Shown: positions 1 to 13,900 of the stretch, one piece after another
Position numbering within the stretch: the stretch's first letter is position 1
Layout of the letters: every line of letters begins with the position of its first letter
From: Liriodendron chinense
Lineage: Eukaryota; Streptophyta; Magnoliopsida; Magnoliales; Magnoliaceae
DNA length: 64,000 nt
Direction of reading: 5' to 3'
NCBI GenBank assembly: GCA_003013855.2
Contig: ML058459.1
Coordinates: 2,239,050-2,303,049 of the forward strand
Notes under the pieces: generated by a model
The model's input: only the letters and a program-made list of their open reading frames with translations
The model's database searches: none
What the model was told of the DNA's origin: nothing
Made by a program: the position numbers and the translations under genes

Positions 1-1260
1 TCAACCTAGCATTGTATTTAGCTATGTACACTTCCCTCCACGCCTTCTCATCCTCCGATAAATTCATTTCCTCTTCTTTAGAGTATAGCCTTTGAATTTA
101 CAAAAGAATTTCATCATTTTCCACCTCTTAGGCAAAAAGAACCTCTTTTTTCCACTCCCCTATCTTCTGCTTCAAGCGCTTCAGGCTTTGGAAGAGGGAT
201 ACCCCTGCTCCCTCCTCCACTGAAAAAGACGCCCACCACTGCACGATCATTGACCCAAAACCTTCAATTTCTAACCATGCTAACTCAAAACGGAAAGGTC
301 ATGGCCCCCAATCCTCCTCATCCACCTCTAAAAGCACTAGACAATGATCTGAAAAAGGTCTCGGAACACCCCTCTGACTAATAAGTGGATATTTCTCTGC
401 CCATTCTAGGGAAATAAGGAACTTGTCCAACCTGCACATAATTGGAGACGCCTGCCCATTCGACCATGTGAACTTAGCACCTCCTAACGAAAGGTCCATC
501 AACTCATTTTGGAAAATCCAATCGGAAAATTTTTTTCATGCTTTTAGAGATCCGCCTTCCATTTGACTTTTCGTGAATCTCCCTTATGACGTTGAAGTCG
601 CCTCCCAAACACCATGGTAAGTCCCACCTCTTACAACAAGAATCCAGTTCAGCCCAAAGATCATTGCGATTTTTCAATTTACATGGCCCATACACCGAAG
701 AGAACACCCATCTGAAACCAAGTCCATTTTCCTTTAACACCACTGATACCGTGTATTCACCTACCCAGCTATCCTCTTTGCTCCAGATTGCCAAATTCCA
801 TATCACTAGAATACACGCAGCCGCTCCCACCGAATCTACCGCTAACCATTGGCTTTCCTTGCCCCACCAAATTGAGTTGATCAATCTAGTCCGTTTCTGG
901 CTACCATCTCCTATAATGCTACCAATTGAATTGTGTACCTTTTGCACATGTCTTTCAACTGCCCTTTTTTTTGCGAACACCCCAGCCCCCGAACATTCCA
1001 AGTCATGATCTTCATTTAACGTATCTTGACCCCATCTGTTGAAGCATCTAAAACATTGTCCACTATTCTATCCATATCTTCCATGCATGTTATTTGTCTA
1101 TCAGTCTTGTGTACCTGTTTTGGGATAAGTGGTCTACCCCTTTCTTCTACCCATTCGAAGTAGGAGACATAATCCTCCGGTCTGTCCCCAAATGTTACTC
1201 CCACTAGACGTGCAACCTCCATCGTCACCAGCTTAATCCGCTTCATTCCTTGGGCCATAG
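1..1260 (-). pseudogene. L1-type LINE ORF2 fragment (endonuclease part)
   Basis: Read on the minus strand from about 1015, the block TWNVRGLG opens an APE-type endonuclease domain. It is followed by VFSSVYGPC, GGDFNVIRE and, after a frame change, LGGAKFTWSNGQ and FSDHCLVLLE, all typical plant L1 endonuclease motifs. The reading frame is broken by several stops and shifts (visible pieces 504-1001 and 299-502). The reverse transcriptase part would lie further left, outside the window. The segment 1016-1258 is open but I cannot assign it. It sits in an intron of TFCB, in the same direction as the gene. Confidence 0.8.
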
Positions 1261-1917
1261 AATTCTGATGTTCTGCATCTGAATTACCTCTGCGTTGCTG
1301 AATTTATCCTGTAATGTACCCGTAGCAATAACCTCCCTATTAACCGATTGTTGTCTGATTGCCAAAATGGTGACAGATGCTGGGTTAACAAGAACAATAA
1401 GGGCAGGGTCGTTCTGCCTGGTCTAATGCTTACTCTCTTCTGCCCCGAATCCCGATGGCCTTCCTTGTTCCGGATCGCAATTACTGCCACAAATCATCAT
1501 CTGCCCATAGGAAGCCCCTATATTTGTCCATTGGAGTGTTGAAGCTAAACTTCGACCAGTCCTCTCTTGGCAACATGGGAACTTGTGGCATCAGAGTCAT
1601 CATTATAATTTGTATCCTTCACATGCCCTTCTTGGCCCCTTTTGGTTGGAGAGGGTGCTAGCAAAGACAAAGTAAAAGCCCTAAGGAGTCTTTAGGGCTT
1701 TCTATGGAATTTTGTTTTGGCCCGGTGATTGTTGCAACTCAAAGAACACCATCTCACGAGCAACTTCAATGAATTCTAAGCTTCAGAAATTATGCTTTAT
1801 TTTTATGAGGTTATTGATATTGCCTCTAAGAAAAGCATATCGTTTGCCAGGCAAATAGCAAGGACTATGGGGTTGTACATCTTCGTTTCATTCTCTCAAG
1901 GCTGAACAGTTTCCTTT
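1261..1917. other. Intron sequence without recognised content
   Basis: Short open frames on both strands overlap one another and show no family motif. It may include the 5' part of the neighbouring LINE, but nothing in it proves that. Confidence 0.4.
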
Positions 1918-2122
1918 TCATCACCATCATCGTTGTCATCTAAGACTTATCCCAACTAATTTGGTCAGCTACACAAATCTTGCTCTGCCATTCACTCTAT
2001 CAAGGACCACATCCTCAATTTTGAAATGTTAGATTGCCCAGATTCATGAGAAAAAGATGTGGCCAAAGTTTGATGTCGGCCGCTAACCTGACGCAAGATC
2101 GACAATGGGAGCACAAACTCCC
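1918..2122 (-). repeat. RTE-type LINE 3'-end fragment
   Basis: The plus strand reads 'tatcccaactaatttggtca' and, further on, 'ggccgctaacctgacgcaa'. The complement of the first block encodes the ADPN-x-LGIRLR-like tail of plant RTE-clade LINE proteins. The same blocks recur at 17050-17065 joined to 22193-22340. It is only a decayed 3' end. Confidence 0.5.
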
Positions 2123-2586
2123 ACTGGAAGAGTTCTTTCAAATACTGGTGCAATACATTTTTCCTTTTCCTTTTTAATAAATATTGCATTACCTCTAAAA
2201 ATAATTTGATATCAGAGTGAAACCAAAGTTGAAAACTTGGATTGTCCTTTTGGGTGTTGTTCCTCACAATCAAATTGGAGAGTCAACAAAACATCTATAG
2301 CTTCAAATCCATGAAAGGACCATATATAGTGCTCACCATGAATGTATTGATGTTGAATTATTAAGACATTCACATATAATAGATGGACAAAATAAACTTG
2401 AAGGAGAAGCCTCTTACAAATTCCTACAACATATCAAACTTCAAGGAAAGTTCCCTTAAATAATTTTTCCACATGCTAACAAAGTTTTATTTCAATTTCC
2501 AATAATGATGTTATAAGTATTGGGTAAAAAATGCCAATAACAATCAATTAAACAAACCATGCAAGAGAAGCCTTGCATAGACATAC

Positions 2587-2705
2587 CATCAAGTTTATTG
2601 TAGGCTTCATCAGAAATAGAGTACTTCTCCACTAGTGAAGTGTCTTCCAACCAGCCACCTGAGGTAACTGACGATGGGTCCAGATCTATGACATGCACCC
2701 GATAC
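2587..2705 (-). CDS. TFCB: TFCB exon 3
   Basis: This 119-bp exon begins by completing a glycine codon and continues YRVHVIDLDPSSVTSGGW to AYNKLD. It covers the end of the ubiquitin-like fold and the conserved DLDPSSVTSGGWLEDTSLVEKY block before the coiled coil. The acceptor AG is at 2707-2706 and the donor GTATG begins at 2586. It leaves in phase 1. The next exon (family block FRKFKEK) is not found in 1-2586. Confidence 0.94.
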
Positions 2706-5700
2706 CTTCAATTTGTAAGTGGCAAGTTAATCAAATAGTGAGAAATAAACAAATAGAAGAAGCAGCCACTATTTAGTGCAGTGATGAGAGCTTAACGTGG
2801 ACTAGAGTTTCATATATAGTAGTTGAAGAGAAACCGTTGAGAGAGAAAAAACAGCCACTATTTACGACCGACCTTTTTTATTTGCATATACCCATTTTCC
2901 ATTTTGTGAATTGGAGTAATAAACTTTTCAAGTACTGTTCCAATTCCCAAATGGAAAACGGGGGTATGCAAATCGCTTGGGATTGGCATAGCCTGGAAGA
3001 AACATTTTTTACAAGAACAAAAGTGAGAATAGCAAAATCCATCTAAAAACTTTTGAAATGGGCCTTTATTGACGCCACCCAGCATTTCATAAGTTACATT
3101 ATCCAGTCAAGGTGAAAAGGGCATTTGTTAACACTAATCCAACATTTGCATTATGAGTGACAAGACAATCAGGTCCTAATGAAAATAGTAAAAGAAATGA
3201 AACTTATTTGAGAAGAAAGCAATAGCTGAAAAACACATCAACTGCTAACCAAAAGATGAAACAGCTATTACCTCAAGCAACTAAATTGTTTTCTCTCTCT
3301 CTCTTTTTTTTTCTTTTTTTTTTTGAGAGGTAATGCAAATTTATTAAGAAAGCTCGCAAAGAGAGAAAGAATACAAGCCCGGCAAGAAAAAAACCCTAAA
3401 ACAGGGGAGCAACTAGCCCGCCTTTACAAACACCACCCGCTCAAAGACAAGATGGTCGATCTTTTGGATGACCTCATTCTACTGACATTCTGAAAGCATC
3501 GAGCATTCCTCGCTCCCCAAATCGTCCAAAAGATCGCCATGATCAGAAGCCGCCATACCGCTTTTCTTTGTTTACCAACTCCTCCATGCCATGCCCACAA
3601 AAGATCCTCCACATGCTTGGGCATAACCCACCCGACACTATTCGAGGAAAGGAAGAACTCCCACACCTTAGACGCAAAGGGACAATGGATGAAGAGGTGA
3701 TCAATCGATTCATCAGAAGCCATGCACATGAGGCAAATATTTGGAATGACCATGCCTCATTTTTGGAGATTATCCACCGTGAGAATACGACGCCGACCCA
3801 CCAACCAAACAAAAGTCGCGACTCTAAGAGGAGCCCCATAGTACCAATGGTGAAAAGGGTGTCGAGGTCGCAAGTCCGGGGACACCCCGGAGAGGAGGGA
3901 GGTGAATGATCTAACTGAGAACTCAGCGGAACTATTCCCGGTCCAGAGAATCATGTCCTCCTTTAAAATGCATGGTTTTACTGAACCTAATAGGTCCAAT
4001 AACCCCATCATCTCACCAAATTCTTCATCATCCATATTCCTGCGACAGGGAGGGAGCCACACAACTCTATCCCCTTTTGAAGAGTAGCAGTCATCCACTC
4101 GAGTAAATCTGTCAGGGGCAAGCAAAGCTAACCTAGGAAAGACCTCCTGCAGGGCTTGGGAGCCACACCAAACGTCCACCCAGAAATGGACTCAAGAACC
4201 CTTGCCTAGGCCATAAGCAATACTCTTGCTAATAAGGCGCTGAGTAGAAGTAATACCTTTCCACACACTTGAGGTCTATAAAGAGAGGAAGATTTAACGA
4301 ACAAACCACCTTCCTGAACTCCATACTTTGCAACTATTAGCCTTCTCCAATATTTATCCTCTTCATTGGCAAACCTCCAGATCCATTTCCTGAGAAGGGT
4401 CGTATTCACCATATCTAAAGGTCTTAGGCCTGCACCTCCTTCAGCTACCAGTTTGCAAACCTCTTCCCACTTTAAGAGATGAAACTTCCTCCCTTCACTT
4501 GTCCCTTTCCAAAGAAAGTCCCTCCTGAGTTTCTCAAGTCTGTTCAAGATGGATTTCGGGCACTTAAATAGGGATAGAAAGTACACCGGCATATTGGTGA
4601 AAGTCGTCTTTATCAAAGATAATCGACCGCCCAAGGATAGATACCTACATTGCCACGACTCAAGCTTCCACTGAATTCTTTCTATGACCATGTTCCACAA
4701 ATGAGAAACAGGCTTACCAATGCAGACAGGTAGATCAAGGTACTTAGTAGGGAAGGAAGCGGGCCGACAACCAAAAACAGTAGCAAACCGAAGAAGATCG
4801 TCACCATCGACATGCACACCCAACATTTTTGACTTTGAGGCATTGATCTTAAGGCCCGAGACCGCCTCGAAACAAACCAGAACCTTGAGCACACTCCGAA
4901 TGGACTCTTCTTCCGCCTCGCAAAAAAGGATAGTATCATCCGCGTACTGCAAATGGCTGATGGTCTCCGCAAAACCCGGAATCTGAAAGCCACTGAAAAG
5001 GCCGTTCTCCTCGCCTTTCCGAAGTATCATGCTAAGAGCCTCTGCCACTACCACAAATAAATACGAAAATAAAGGATATCCCTGCCCGAGTCCCCGAGTA
5101 GCTTTAAAGAAACCTTTGGGTGATCCGTTCACCAATATAGAGAAAGAGGCCATACGAGTACACGCTCTAATCCATTGGCGCCACTTAGAACAACACCCTA
5201 GCCTATGCAGCATATAATCTGGGAACCCCAATCAACGTGATCATAAGCTTTCTCGATATCCGGCTTGCATACAATGCCACTTTTCTTATCTATATTCCTA
5301 GAATCGACACATTCGTGAGCCAACAAGGCTGTATCCAAGATATGTCTGCCCATCACAAAAGCCCCTTGGCTTTTCGATATCACCTTAGAGATGACTCTAA
5401 ATCTCAGAGCTAGAATCTTCGCCAAAATTTTGTTAAGGACCCCTAAGTAGACTTATTGGCCCGAAGCCTTTAAGATGCTTAGCCCCTTCCTCCTTCGGAA
5501 TGAGAGCGATGAAGAAAGCTCCCAATTCAACTACCAGGTGGTCTGTCTCTGAAAATTCAATCACAAAGTCCGAAACGTCCTTCCCCACCACGTGCCAGAA
5601 ACTTTGGAAAAAAAGCAATAAGGAAGCCATCCGGGCCTGGGGCTTTATCCCCGCACATCTACTCAACCGCTTCCTTCACCTCTTCTTCTTTGATAGGACT

Positions 5701-8700
5701 TTAAAGGATCAAAGCGTCAAGAGGAGAAAGTTGTTGAAACTGCAGATTGTCTAACTTTGGTATGTCCCACTAATCAGCAGAAAGCAAGTTCTTGTAAAAG
5801 GAGACTATAGCTTCACAAATTTTGTCTTTGTTGGTTATAGAGGAGCCATCCACTTCCAACGTCGAGATTCTGTTGTTGCGAGCCCTTGAACTAGCCATGT
5901 TATGGAAATGCTTGGTATTCTTGTCTCCCTATTTTAACCATATGGCACGCTATCTTTGACGCCACTTTATCTCTTCTTCTCTTGCCTTGCAGGCATATCT
6001 GTGAGTAAACACGACTCTTCTGATACTCTCCTCTTCCCACAATTCCCTTTCCTCTTCTGCCAAGTCTAGCACATGAATCTCCTCAACCAAACTATTAAAT
6101 TCTTCATCTCTCTTACCGAGCACCTCTGACTTCCAAAGCTTCAGCTTTACTTTCAGCAGTTTAATCTTTATTGCCAACCTAAAACCAGCGCACCCTTCCA
6201 CTAAAAACGCTGACCACCATTCGGTTACGAGGTCCCGAAACCCGTCAATCTCTAACCAAGCTAGCTAGAACCGGAAAGGCCATGGGCCCCAATTTTCTTC
6301 CCCAACCTACAGCAGAATTGGCCTATGATCGGAGACAATTCTCAAGAGCCCTCGCTAATGAACCAGATGATATCTGTCAAGCCAATCTGTAGAAATCAAA
6401 AACTTGTCCAGCCGCGACATCTGGGGGTTCGCTTGACAGTTGGACCACGTGAATCTAGCCCCCTCAAAGGAAGATCCACCAAATTATGCTTCCCTATCCA
6501 CTCCGAAAATCTAATCATGCTTGTCGTAATTTTCCTCCTCCTAGATTTCTCCTCATAGAAGCGGATGACATTGAAATTGCCCCCAATGCACCAAGGAGCC
6601 TCCCAGTTCTTCTTAACCTTATCCAACTCCTCCCAGAACTGACCTCTAGCATTGTACAAACATGGCCCATATACTGACGTGTAGACCCATTTGAAACCAA
6701 AAGACAAATCACATGGCAATACTAAGATAGAGAAAACTCCCGAGAAAATGCCCAAACTCTTCCATCTGCTGGAATTCCACCCTATACAGATACCCCCTGC
6801 AGCCCCTAAAGCGTTCAGTGTTGCCCATTCCTTATTCTTCAACCCCCATATAGAGTCCATGATGCTTCTATCCACTTTCAAAAGCTTCGTTTCTTGAATT
6901 GAAATGAAGTCGACCTTCTCTGCATCACAGATTTTCTTAACTTGGGCCCTTTTGGCCTTATTCCCCAACTTGAGACATCCATCGATGGGTTCGATGTACG
7001 AGTCTATGCAACACATTAAAAATGCCATCAAGGCAAAAGCCAAAAACAATCATCGACGACAGAAGGGATGGGACTCTCAAGCAACCACTTTATAAGGCCG
7101 GTAAGTAATTAGATTTAATTCTCTATTAGTTTCCATATTTTATTAGTTGCTTACATAGCATGGCTATTTTCTTGACACTAATAAGTAAATATGTGATGAG
7201 GTTCCAGCATACTTCCTGAACCCCATGTAACATTACAGTTTTAAACTCGGTGAAACAACGAATTAAAGAGGGTGGTGCATGAAGTATACGAGAAGTTATT
7301 CCTTATTTCTCCAAGCAAAGCTCATTTCAGGAACGAGGTAAACTGTTATGTTTAATTATTGTCTAGGTTCCGTGATTGTTATGTTATACACATATTAACA
7401 ATTAGTGATAAATCTATTCAACAGATTGTGTACTTGTGACATGTAAGCCACTTGTTTGGGTACGATGCTACAAGAAAGTCGAGGATGATAATACCATGTG
7501 CATTGTTGCATGTAAGCTTGTAAGTAAAAGTTACTTTTCCTATTTCAAAATTATTATGGAGCCAAAACAAGGCCATAATCAATTTGCAGCGAAGTGGTGG
7601 TCTATATCAGTGTTTGCAATGTCGACGAAAAGTCGATATTATCGGTGTCGCCGGAGTTGCGACGCCGAAACCCCCTTTATTCGTTTCTCTTCCTGATATC
7701 AGCGATTTTCGGCGATTTTATCGATTTTTCGCCCAAAAATTCAAATGTCGATAAGAAATTGCTGTACATAAAGGGGGATTCTAAAAAATTGAAAAAAAAA
7801 TGGGGAAAAGAGGGGGAAATTGTCGGATTTCCGTACCTGTTGCAATCGGAAGTAGCAGTGGGCCAAGCGTAGAGGAGGAACGCTGATCGAAAGTAACAGT
7901 GGGCCAATTGATCGCGCAGTGATATGCTATTTTCAGCGAATAATCTCCGAAAGATTAGGGATTTTGGAGCGATTTGGGGGGGATTTTAAGGTTTTGAGGG
8001 TTCCCTTCCGGAACCCTCTTCCATTTTGAGAAATGGCTTCTTGAAGCTTGTTTTAACAAAGAGGATGGTGGGCCGTGGGGTGCATGATGAAGCATGTGGA
8101 CGTCACCAAGTTCCGTGGACCCCACCCTAATGTATGTGTTATATCCACACAGTCCATCCATTTGGAGAGATCATTTTAGGACGTTAGCCCAAAAATGAGG
8201 CAGATCCAAAGCTTGAGTAGACCACACCACAGAAGAAGTGGGGACAATGATTCCTACCGTTGAAACATTTTTAGGGCCCACAGTGATGTTTATTTGTCAT
8301 CCAAGCTGTTCATAAGATCACACGAACACGGATGAAGGTAGAAGACAAATTTTTTAAGGTTCCAAAACTTGTGTGGCCCTAAGAATTTTTCAACAGTAGA
8401 CGTTCAATTCACACTATTTCCTGTGGTGTGGTCCACTTGAGCATTTGATATGCTTCATCTTTGGGATCAAGCCATAAAATTATGTGGTAAAATGGATGGA
8501 CGGAGTTGATAAAACACATAAATCACAATGGGCCCCACAGAGTTGACTCAGTACCTGCGCAGCTCACTTCATAGGAAGTCGCGCATGTGTGCCTTGTTTA
8601 GGTCGGTCGCTCCATGCTATGTGGGCCATCATGATGTGTTACATTTTATCAATGCCGTCCATTTGTTTTTTCAGATAACTTTAGAATATGAGCCCAAAAA

Positions 8701-10924
8701 TAAGTCAAATCCGCATCTCTGGTGGACCACACCAAAATAATTTTAGAACATGAATCTCCACTCTTTTCTCTCACGTGGCCCACTTTAGTATTGGATCCAC
8801 TTCATTTTTGGTATAATGTCCTAAAATGAGCTGGCAAAACAATTGGATGGGATGGATTTCTCAAAAACATCACTGTAGGCCCCACGTAGTATTCTTTTGC
8901 AGGATGCGAAAGGCTTCTCCATAAATCCGCGTCATTATCAAACCGGAGCGGATTGGGAGTGAACCATTGGCTAGTGGTCGATGCTCTGTGGACCCATCAT
9001 GATGTATGTGTTTCATCCATGCCGTCCATCCATTTTTACAGTTCATTTTATGGTATGAGCCCAGAAAAGAGGTAGATCCAAATCTCAAGTGGACCACATC
9101 ACAGGAAATAGTATTGATTGAACGCTCACAATTAAAAAAATTTTAGGGGCCACAGAAGTTTTGGATCAAGCTGATATTTGTTTTTTCCCTCCATCTAGGT
9201 CTGTATGACCTAATCAACAGGTTAGATGTCAAATAAATATGACAAGAGTGGACCCTAGGAAGGTTTTAATGGTGGACATTCAATCACTACTATTTTCCTA
9301 TGGTGTGGTCCACGAGAGATTTAGATCCGCCTCATTTTTGGGAGATAGCCGTAAAATGATCTGAAAAAATGGATGGACAGCGTGGATAAAACACATTTAT
9401 CATGGTGGGGCCCATAGAGCACCAACCACTAGCCCCCGGCAAGTGGTAGCGTCACTAGCCAAACCGCTTACGAGCGGATTAGGTGAGACTCCGAATCCAC
9501 CAAGGTGGGTGGAACCCCTAACTGTGGGACTCACAGTGATGTATGTGCCTTAAATCTACACCGTCCAACCATTTTGAAAGCTCCTTTTAGGGCATGATCA
9601 CAAAAATGAAGCTGACCCAAATCTTAGGTGGACCACATCATAGGAAAAAGTCGTGATTGAATCTCCACCGTTAAAAACTTTATAGATTTCACAAAAACTT
9701 CATAGATTTCACTGGAATGTTTCCTGTTCTATTGTCCATCAAATTGGGTGTTTATTGTGTGTGACACCGTGTACAAAAATATTTCCATTCCCCGGGCTAT
9801 GTGGGCCATAGAGATGTACGTTACAAATCCACTCTGTCCATGTATTTTGAAAGACCATCTGTGTGAGCCATATTACACTGAATAGAAATCATTGCTCTTT
9901 TTTGTCGATTATTGAAAATTTGTATGCTACCAGGGAGCAAAATGTCTTTTGGATCGAGATGAAATATGGCCAGCAAGATGTATTTTTTGAATTCATTTGA
10001 TTTTACATGACTAAATTATTATATGGTGATTGTATTTGTATTATATAAACTCATTTTAGTTACTATTGGAGTGAATTCTTACCGTAACGCATGCTTTTTG
10101 GGCCCCATTAAATGAAAATTTATTATTTAATGCATTATTTTTGTAATTTTTTTATTCCTGAATATGCAAATGTGTGTATTTAGGCATTTCCTGGAGTTTC
10201 ACTAAAAAATTTCACCGTTTTCCTCATGTTTCTCCCCTTTTTCCCCGAATTTCCGGTTATCGGCGATATTATCGGCGATAACGATATTATATCTTTATCT
10301 CCGGCTAGCGAAACTTGTAGCGATACCGACAATGCGAACACTGGTCTATCTACAGGAGTGACTACAAGACCCTACAGCAATTAGCGATCCGTGTATTTGC
10401 ACACATCGTGTCATCATGACCATGAGAGCAGAATTGGAACACTTCTTTTTTTTTTCTTCTTTTTTTGCTTTTTTTTTTATTGAGAATTGGAACACATTCA
10501 TGCTCATTCACACAAATAAGCGGGACAAGTTGAGGTACGAGAGGCTCCAAAAGCTGGTATTCTACCACTATAACATGAAGTTACAAGAGGGTGATATAAG
10601 TAGAAAATGCAAAAAAGTAGACTAAGTACGCACTAGATCTCATGATAATCGGTTACAACACATTTTATAAAGAGGATGTGAAGAACCCACTCTATGAGTG
10701 GGTCAACTAATGTGGACAATGGTGATGGTGGCCTAGATTCCATGATAGCAAAGGAAGCAGCATCAAAGGGCATTGATGTTGATGCGGTCGTAAAAGAGGC
10801 AAAATCATCTCCCACTCCCAAATTCTTTTGACCCATTTTAAGAGGAGCTAGAGACAACCAGACGCCAGAATTTCATGGGACACATGGTGGTCACACTCTC
10901 TCCAACAACTACATCAACAACAAC

Positions 10925-10959
<35 letters not shown>

Positions 10960-13900
10960 AAGGTGGTGGAAATGGCGATGATGGCAATGACTACAGGGTG
11001 ACGGTGGCAACGGCAATGTATGTGAAGAGAGTAAGAGTTGGAGGCCTCTTAGCCCATTCACTGGGGAGAGTTTGAGCATGCCAACTAAGATAGAGACTAT
11101 GGCTCTCATCCTATCAAAGCATGGGCAACTTAGCCGAAAAATAAGTAATGATTGTCGCAAGAAGCAATCGAGCAATGCTAAGGAGTCTTTAGCATGGAGC
11201 ATGGGGTCCATGGACGTCAGTTGTATGCAGGTCAGCCTCTAGTTTTGTGCTATAGTATGTATATGGTTTATATGGTTGTAAACTTCATGGATATGCAACT
11301 AACAACTCTAGTAGCTACAACATACGATAACTCAACAATGGATATAGGTAAGAGTATACTTACAAATACAGGTGGGGATATCCATATATGACTATCAGCA
11401 GATGTATCCACAAGTCACTTACATACCTAGTCCATATCCAACTCCAGATCCACATCAGCCACAGACAATGACACAACGGCCACAAATGGGTGTACTGATC
11501 CGGTTCAAAGAGGATGAGTACTAACAATAATTGAAAGGCTACCCGAGTTCGTATCATTTTACTATGACATAGACACAATATTGTTTGATTCGTAGAGCAG
11601 CAATACTATGGTCACCCTAGTCATGGATTAAAATATCGATATCATGTTGGTAAATATAGGCATATCATATCCGTATCGAGCCTATTGTAAAAGATTGTTC
11701 TGGCCCTAATTTTTAAAAAAAATGGCTCATATCAACACGGATATGGGACTTATATGGCCATAAAGGCTTGTTGTTCTCTTCTTTTTCATTTAAACCATGA
11801 AGGAATCTTAGAAAGTCATTTTAGATTAGATTTAGGCCTATTTTGGGATCATGACAAGAGATCTGAGTGGGATTCAACCAATCAAAGCAAAAGGGACCAT
11901 TATCGGAAAATTTTCAAGAAAAGTATAAACCACCACTTTGTTTGTGCATTAATCTTCTTTTTTACTGTATTTCAATGGAAAATTTAAAAGAAAGGGATAA
12001 ACCACCACTTTGTTTGTGCTTTAGTCTTCTTTTTTATTGTATTTCAATGTTCTCATCTTCTTTTTACTGTACTTCAATGCAATGGGCCCTAATTCACCAA
12101 ATCATGTTTGATATGTATTCAATTTGGGATTTTTGACTTTCAACAAGTCAAGCCAACAAACATTTTTTTCAAAGAAGGTCAGATACACCATTACATACAT
12201 GTCCAAAATACAAAAAAAAACAAAAAACAAAAAAATTTGTTGAATATCTCATTGTTACCCTTTTTTTCTAATATTCTCCATTCTTTGGCTTAAAAACAAA
12301 AAAAAATAAAAATTGACCGATACAAACATATATGGTCCAATATCAATATGCGACACCCATATCATATCATTCTCGGCGGAGCCAATATTCAAAACCATGA
12401 CCCTATCGGAGATGAAGAAAATGACCTTCAAACACCTCCTAACCATACATGGGTCTGAGGCACAGATGTATTTTTATATCTTTTTTAGCTTTTGGATGTA
12501 TTGTTTTTGTTTTGTACTTGTATTGTATGATTTATGAATGATATGAACTCACTTTGGATATAATTGCATCACTTTTGTTAGACAGCCCATAGTTTAGGAC
12601 CCTATGCAAAGGAAAGTTGTTGTATATACTTTTTCTATGATTTTTTTTAGTTTTAAGTGTGTAAGCATGTCTCTTTCAACATGTCCTAAAGTTCCACTGA
12701 AAAAATCCATTTTCCCAATATTTCCCTCAAACAGCAAAACATTCCTCGATTCATGCAATATTTCCCAAGCGATACCGATATGTTTCTGTATTCCAAGGGT
12801 GTGATACATGCATCAATACTGATATTAAATCACTAGAGATGAAAGCTTATAAGGAGAATATGGTTTTGGAAAAAGAGATGAGATAGGGGATAGTGATCGA
12901 TTTTGCAACGGCATACAATCTTGTATTAACAAACAAATACTAGAGAGAAAGATTAACATTTAATAACCTTTAAACGTGGATCATATATAAGCTAGATAAA
13001 CTTCTCTTTAATTAGCAAGACAAAATGATCAATACGTGAAAATTGGAAGGCTATACCAAGAGGGTTTGGCCATGCAATCTGTGGATGTTTACATCAAGAG
13101 AGAGGAGGGGAAATGAATTAATAGGTGCCCAAGAAAGAGGTGTTGGAATTGAAAGGAGAGAAAGTAGTGTTATTTCGGGGAAAAAATGATGAAAGAAGAA
13201 AATGGAATGTTAAGGAAGAAGTTGATGCTATGTTGGAGTGAGATGGTTGAGTGCATAAAAAAAGTAGTGAAAGAAGTTTGAGTACCTAGAGAGAAAAACC
13301 ACTTATATAAGGAAATTTACTGGTGAAATGATGAGATCCATAAGTCTATTAGCAAGAAAAGATCATATCACAGGGCTTGCAAGAGACTAGAAACGAGGAA
13401 AAAATAGAATAGAAATGCAAAAAATCGCTTAGTAGTGAGACTAGGTACATGATGATCTTTCCAATAGATTGGGAACAAGAGAAGGTGAGAAAAATAGTCT
13501 TCAAACTCGCAAAAATGAGGGAGAGGAAGTGTAAGGACCTAGATCATGTTAGATGTATTAAGAGAGGGGATTTGTTAAGGACAACAAGATCAATGAAAGT
13601 TGGAAAAGTTATCTCCAAAACTTGTCAAATGACAACTGCTCTAAAAGCTTAGAGACAGCAGGTGTCGTAAACTCAAATGAGGTTAAAGATCGTGATACCT
13701 TCGTAGAATTGGGATATTTAAAGTGAACGAAGCTCTGAGAAAGATGACAACATGAAAGGCCTTAGGACCAGATGGTATACTAGTAGAGGTTTGGAAGTGT
13801 TAAGGAGAGTGGCTTATTTTGGTAGCTAAGTTGTTCAACAAGATTGTATGAACGAATAAAGTGTTAGATGAATGGAGAAAAAGCACCATGGCAACCATCT

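Larger units (their letters stand above)
3300..7090 (-). mobile_element. L1-type LINE, nearly full ORF2, decayed
   Basis: On the minus strand the order is APE endonuclease (7049-6396), linker (6201-5950), reverse transcriptase (5666-4206), and zinc-binding zf-RVT tail (4179-3424). The element ends in a poly(A) tail, seen as T-runs at about 3305-3324 on the plus strand. Just before the tail is a typical 3' end that reads 'taataaatttgcattacctc' on the minus strand. Several stops and frameshifts separate the blocks, so it cannot move by itself. It lies in TFCB intron 2 in the gene's direction. I could not identify a target-site duplication. Confidence 0.88.
7608..10343. mobile_element. Non-autonomous hAT element (2.7 kb) with 8-bp target duplications
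   Basis: The ends are inverted copies: 'cagtgtttgcaatgtcg' at 7608 and, complemented, 'cagtgttcgcattgtcg' at 10343. Subterminal sequences on both sides carry 'tatcgg/ttatcggcga' motifs. Flanking 8-mers are gtctatat (7600-7607) and gtctatct (10344-10351), 7 of 8 identical, the size typical of hAT. There is no transposase frame inside. Most of the interior is taken up by four copies of a foldback repeat (family A). The orientation is not defined. Confidence 0.85.
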
